Below, piece by piece: positions 61,101 through 64,000 of a stretch of DNA of 64,000 nt. Location of the stretch: positions 224,570,246 through 224,634,245 of the forward strand of contig CM073590.1 of the NCBI GenBank assembly GCA_037074705.1, written 5' to 3'. The position numbers and the translations under genes were made by a program. A model generated the notes under the pieces. That model ran no database searches. It worked only from the letters and a program-made list of their open reading frames with translations, and was not told the origin of the DNA. Every line of letters begins with the position of its first letter. Within the stretch, counting starts at the first letter, position 1. The stretch comes from Zhengitettix transpicula. Taxonomy: Eukaryota > Arthropoda > Insecta > Orthoptera > Tetrigidae.

Positions 61101-64000
61101 CTTCTGTTGCTGTTGATTAAGAAAACTCTTCATTGTCGTCAATTTTTCTTCCTATTTGACTTTTTATTCGTTGCAGATGACCCCTACAGATACCTTCTAG
61201 TTACTTACGACTCGAAAATGAGGATTTCGCATTCGGTGAATTTGAAGAGCAAACGAAGATTCTAAAGCAGCTATTTCAACCTTTGCATACTCTTATCATG
61301 ACGGTAATATAGAGAAACTTAACAAAGGTAACTTATTAAAATTTTACGAAACTGTCATACAAAAGCGTTAGTTTTTTAAAATAAAAAAAAACGTAAGTGC
61401 AGAAAACGTAAATTAAAGAACACTAAATTTTTTTTAGAACGTATGACAGTCCATCAGCAAAATCAATGGTTTTTGCCTTTCATCAATAATATAGTATTTT
61501 TACTTCTCGATAAAACGTATGTAAGATCATAAGTATACAGTAGAAAGTTTCGGGACTGTAACTCGAACGAACAGATTTAGGAAAAGAGAAAATAAATATA
61601 AATCGGGAAATTATAGACCCTGGAACATACAAAATGTTTCTATTGATAAATATACGGAAAGAAACACTATCAAAATTTCACACAACTCTGGAAAGAGAAT
61701 AGACCATAATAACCTAAATGGACTTGAAGCAAGTAAAATAATAACTGATCAATCATGTGAGACACAATAAGACTTCAAGGAGTGTAGCGAAAAAATATTC
61801 TAAATTCCAAAGTAGTTTGGTCAAATACATATAATTAATATGTCGTCTACTTACAAACTAATATTTTATTAAAATATTTATAAGTAACGATGACGCGCGA
61901 AATAGAAAAGAAAGGTTAAGATTAGGCCATGATATAGACACTATCTCTAAAGATAACTAATATTGCGGTGATATTTGGACGGGACTTTAATCCACATAGA
62001 AGCCAATATTATGCAATGGAATATAATCTGATAATTTATCGTAGTATTATACGGAAATCTATACATAGCTCACAATTTAAATTAACTGCTGTTCGTTAAC
62101 AAGAACTTTCCATATTTGAAAACGCTCTATACATATTCAATTGTTCCTGTTTCTAAATATGTGTCTGGTAACAGAAGCAAACACCTTCGGTTGAAAAGTA
62201 AAAAAATTATTTATTTAGGAGATTTAGATTAATTTGCAAATTAATTACTGAATTTCAGCAAAACTATTATAAAATACGTTTCAATTTCAATTCTGATAAA
62301 AAATTGATTTTTTTATTCCTATATATTGCCCTGCCCTCTTTTCTCGGGTTAGTTACTTAAGAATTAGCTATTTCATTTCGTGAGCAAGTTCAAAGTTAGT
62401 TGTCAAATACATGAGTTTAGTTTTTAGAAAAGTAAGTGAATTGTTCAGATAGAGAGTATCATTATTTTGAGTAAAATATTCTGATATATCGAGTTACTTG
62501 GTCTAGCAAGAGGAGCTTCTCTCTTGAGGAAGATTTTCAGTTCCTCTGTGACGTCACGCATCAAAGGAGTGATCAGTCGGACTTTGCTGGAGGAGAAGGC
62601 CGGCGTAAGAAGGGACCTGGTCTTCTTCCACCTAAAATACATTAAATTCGGGTCAAATCGTAAACCACCATGGTAAAATAAATTTATAACATTTAATTAA
62701 AAAACTGATAGTTTTCAAAGCATTTAGGAAAAATTTACTTAACAATGAAGCTAAATTATAATTTAATAAATTGAATAAAATATCAGATCATTCGTATAAA
62801 AGGTTACAAGTTATATAAAGCAACGATACAACGAATAAAAACATAAAAGTCGCTTTTATATTACCAATTATTTTTTCTATATGGCAAAAATTTCCATTGT
62901 GTAATAAATACCAAATAGAACAATTTACTTGAATTTATTTTTGTTCTTTCACTTTATTTCTTAATTTATGTTAAGTTATAAGAAATTATTTGCGTCAATT
63001 TATTTTACGTATGCCTTTCTTTCAGAAGCAACATAATAACAGACAAGAGAAACTATGACGCCTCTGGTTCTTCCTGCTGAACTGCATCAAACTGAGCAAC
63101 TTTCTGATATATATAATACGTTGGGTGTAAGTTGGTTCTAAGCAAACTTATTACATCCCATTTCTCGTATATGTAACCATATTCCGTATTTTCCTCATTA
63201 ATTCCTCCAATATTGTTGAAGATATCTCCAGAAATATGACATACGTCTTCATTCCACCTTCTTGGATTTACAATACGCTTTAATAAAATTGTCTCTTCAT
63301 GAGTCCTTGCTATGTGCCGTGACTTCATTTTAAAATATTTTATAAATTCCTCTCTTAATTTCATCCCACTTTTTATCCTCCTTTTACGTCTCTTACCCTA
63401 GTTTGATTGGTTGTGTATTTTGCATATTATGTTCTACTGTATTCAATCTGCTTTCTGTAAGTTACGTGAAAATTGATTCCCTTGAAAATATTTTAGTAAT
63501 TACCTATCTCCTTTAAGGGCGAATGGATTACGGGCGAACAATGGATCCAGTTTTTCGCTGGTGAAGCTCTTGTTATCATGAAAACTGTTAAAGTCGGTTA
63601 CCATGACCTTACGGATGAGATCAAGATCTCTGAGGATCAAAACTGGAGTACGATTTGCGTAATAGCCTCCGAAAGTGTGTCCATCCAGCTCCCTGCAACC
63701 AAAAAGAAAGGCAAGTCGTATAACCAAGCTAATTACTTATTTAATCTCTCCTTAAAAGAAAATTGTTGTACGATCGATTAATATAAAATAATATTTTAAA
63801 TAATAAAATAACGAGGGTAAATTACAATAATCTTGACGGACGAGTTATAAAGTCATCCTTCGAATCGGCCTATGTGCTCTACATGTTATTAATATAAGCC
63901 AACCTCGTTCTTCTATCTTACAAATTAAGGTACATGGGTTCGGGCTTTCACTGACCACAGAAAACATAAGTCAGCATTTGCGAATACAAGTGACGGATGT
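52112..64000 (-). CDS. Cytochrome P450, CYP6-like, gene B (exons 2-8; start off window)
   Basis: Exons in order of translation: 63504-63692, 62498-62631, 57275-57482, 57035-57189, 55651-55872, 54640-54900, 52112-52281 (stop TGA). The first exon, encoding the membrane anchor, must lie beyond 64,000, since exon 2 begins in phase 2 at ELDGHTFGGY. It is a paralogue of gene A: lengths 189, 134, 208, 222, 261 and 170 are identical, and only exon 5 differs (155 against 164). It has C-helix WKKTR, I-helix TEGFETSS, K-helix ESLR, DPERF and heme loop PFGTGPRMCIG with its Cys. All are intact, so it should be a working ER monooxygenase. The intron after the 208-bp exon uses a GC donor (AG|GCGAGT). Intron 3 (57,483-62,497) is 5.0 kb and holds two solo LTRs. 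The substrate is unknown. Confidence 0.93.
52530..52965 (+). pseudogene. Penelope-like element remnant, GIY-YIG domain (in last intron of gene B)
   Basis: The translation near 52,570-52,630 gives CNSVYIGQTKRPPKTRIKEH, followed by a stop after the VITN block. It continues (frame 52,670-52,826) with LDVEPDYYQRLIWKMVHIKI, collinear with the copy at 36.5 kb. Past the stop comes the shared 3' block with gttgaagaaacgttgaactt and ttttttggccatat. It is a dead copy, sense opposite to the host gene. Confidence 0.8.
53366..53537. mobile_element. Inverted-repeat element with 9-bp flanking repeat
   Basis: Arms 53,397-53,443 and 53,490-53,536 are reverse complements over 47 bp with few mismatches (ttggataaaaagtta... 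and ...aactttttatccaa). CTAAGTAGT occurs at 53,357-53,365 and 53,538-53,546. The 46-bp loop contains gaagatgacgac...gcgtcgaaacgcagcg. The right arm ends one base from the flanking repeat, whereas the left arm starts 31 bp inside it. Confidence 0.6.
54001..54094 (+). repeat. RptA copy 11 (3' fragment)
   Basis: Only the last ~95 bp of the repeat are present: ccttccgcatccccccttt through gtagcctgttaccct and an A run. In gene B's intron 7. Confidence 0.88.
54130..54568 (+). repeat. RptA copy 12 (subfamily B end)
   Basis: From ctacctttggggatgtctcc, through agaccttgggcatacggtta and cctaaactggacaaggcacg, to gagttgccactgtgtgaatt, ccctatatatagccagtctt and caccttctta-like sequence. It is internally shortened, with gggacaagtagggttttctc skipping the 'atgcccgacc' segment. 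It ends about 70 bp before exon 7 of gene B. Confidence 0.85.
56165..56300 (-). repeat. RptA copy 13 (old, diverged)
   Basis: ggaaggtagacatgggttaa, cagtttcaggatcctgcct and ggaaaagccctagagaaac are recognisable but carry many substitutions. It is the oldest-looking copy. Confidence 0.6.
56290..56390 (-). pseudogene. Fragment of a LINE reverse transcriptase
   Basis: The minus strand encodes LPYLYINGTTVPYQNNAKYL, then GVTRH and a stop. The VPY-x-KYLGVT motif is characteristic of the thumb-proximal end of jockey/R1-type non-LTR reverse transcriptases. Only about 30 residues are left, immediately beside the old RptA copy. Confidence 0.6.
58322..58347. repeat. (AT)n microsatellite, LTR insertion target
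   Basis: Thirteen or so AT units immediately left of the first solo LTR of the pair. AT runs also lie between the two LTRs (59,679-59,690) and after the second. Confidence 0.9.
58348..59678 (+). mobile_element. Solo LTR with duplicated LTR/PBS junction
   Basis: It starts TGTAATGCCTTG and is related to the LTR at 6,354-7,363. A canonical LTR end, ATTATTACA, occurs at 59,573. Two further units follow (59,574-59,625 and 59,626-59,678), each made of a primer-binding-site-like core (59,577-59,594 and 59,630-59,647, the latter TGGCGCCCAACGTGGGGC) and each ending again in TTATTACA. ATAT flanks the whole (58,344-58,347; 59,679-59,682), though within AT runs. There are internal repeats: a block at about 58,365 recurs at about 58,496 (ttaatggnctggac), and a 42-bp repeat lies at 58,830-58,915. 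Confidence 0.7.
59691..60837 (+). mobile_element. Second solo LTR with PBS-like repeat array
   Basis: It starts TGTGGTAATT and ends AATCATTACA, with ATAT on both sides. Its middle is distantly similar to the U5-like part of the other LTRs (gttatcggccctgagaaat against the attatcaaaccc...ccctgag block). From 60,555 on there are repeated units ending ATACA/ACTACA/ATTACA at 60,554, 60,666, 60,776 and 60,837. They contain PBS-like cores at 60,559-60,577, 60,621-60,630, 60,670-60,687, 60,732-60,746 and 60,784-60,798. It lies in intron 3 of P450 gene B. Confidence 0.6.
60838..62497. other. Remainder of intron 3 of gene B
   Basis: AT-rich intron sequence. No exon or mobile-element motif seen apart from the weak resemblance of 60,870-60,985 to 49,660-49,800. 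Confidence 0.4.

Overview
The window is eukaryotic, AT-rich, intron-bearing DNA and reads as an insect genome. A neuropeptide gene ending in a CNMamide cassette and two CYP6-like cytochrome P450 genes are the only genes I can assemble. The density of non-LTR, Penelope-like, LTR, mariner and tRNA-derived SINE relics fits a large hemimetabolous genome; a cockroach or termite is my guess, not something the sequence proves.

Layout. Positions 1-22.2 kb hold no gene I can support. They contain repeats: a perfect 37-bp-arm palindrome (3.24 kb), foldback retroposons (4.3, 9.5, 13.7, 14.1 kb), a solo LTR (6.35-7.36 kb), a broken mariner transposase (14.2-14.8 kb), several copies of one abundant poly-A-tailed repeat, called RptA here (11.6, 15.1-16.3, 20.5 kb), and a relic of a cysteine-rich repetitive-protein family (20.85-21.29 kb). 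At 22,277-23,617 (+) lies a three-exon gene for a 122-residue CNMamide precursor. From 24.8 to 31 kb there are more repeats.

From 31.2 kb to the right edge, the minus strand carries two CYP6-type P450 genes in head-to-tail tandem. Gene A (31,216-42,876) is complete: 8 exons, 518 codons, all splice phases consistent and all signature motifs intact. Gene B (52,112 to beyond 64,000) has exons 2-8 in the window, and its first exon lies to the right. Six of the seven comparable exons have identical lengths in A and B, so they are duplicates. Both would give ER-anchored microsomal monooxygenases. Their introns and the 9-kb spacer are filled with transposon debris.

The most unusual structures are: (1) two adjacent solo LTRs at 58.35-60.84 kb whose 3' ends carry an array of degenerate primer-binding-site-like cores, as if the LTR/PBS junction had been repeatedly duplicated; (2) an inverted-repeat family in which one end is constant, the other is variably truncated, and the flanks are 12-14-bp target-site duplications, which points to retroposition of a foldback sequence; (3) a probable GC-AG intron in P450 gene B; (4) short RptA copies that all break off at the same internal hairpin.

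Coordinates of exons were derived by hand from splice consensus and reading-frame continuity. Repeat boundaries are approximate unless a target-site duplication is quoted.
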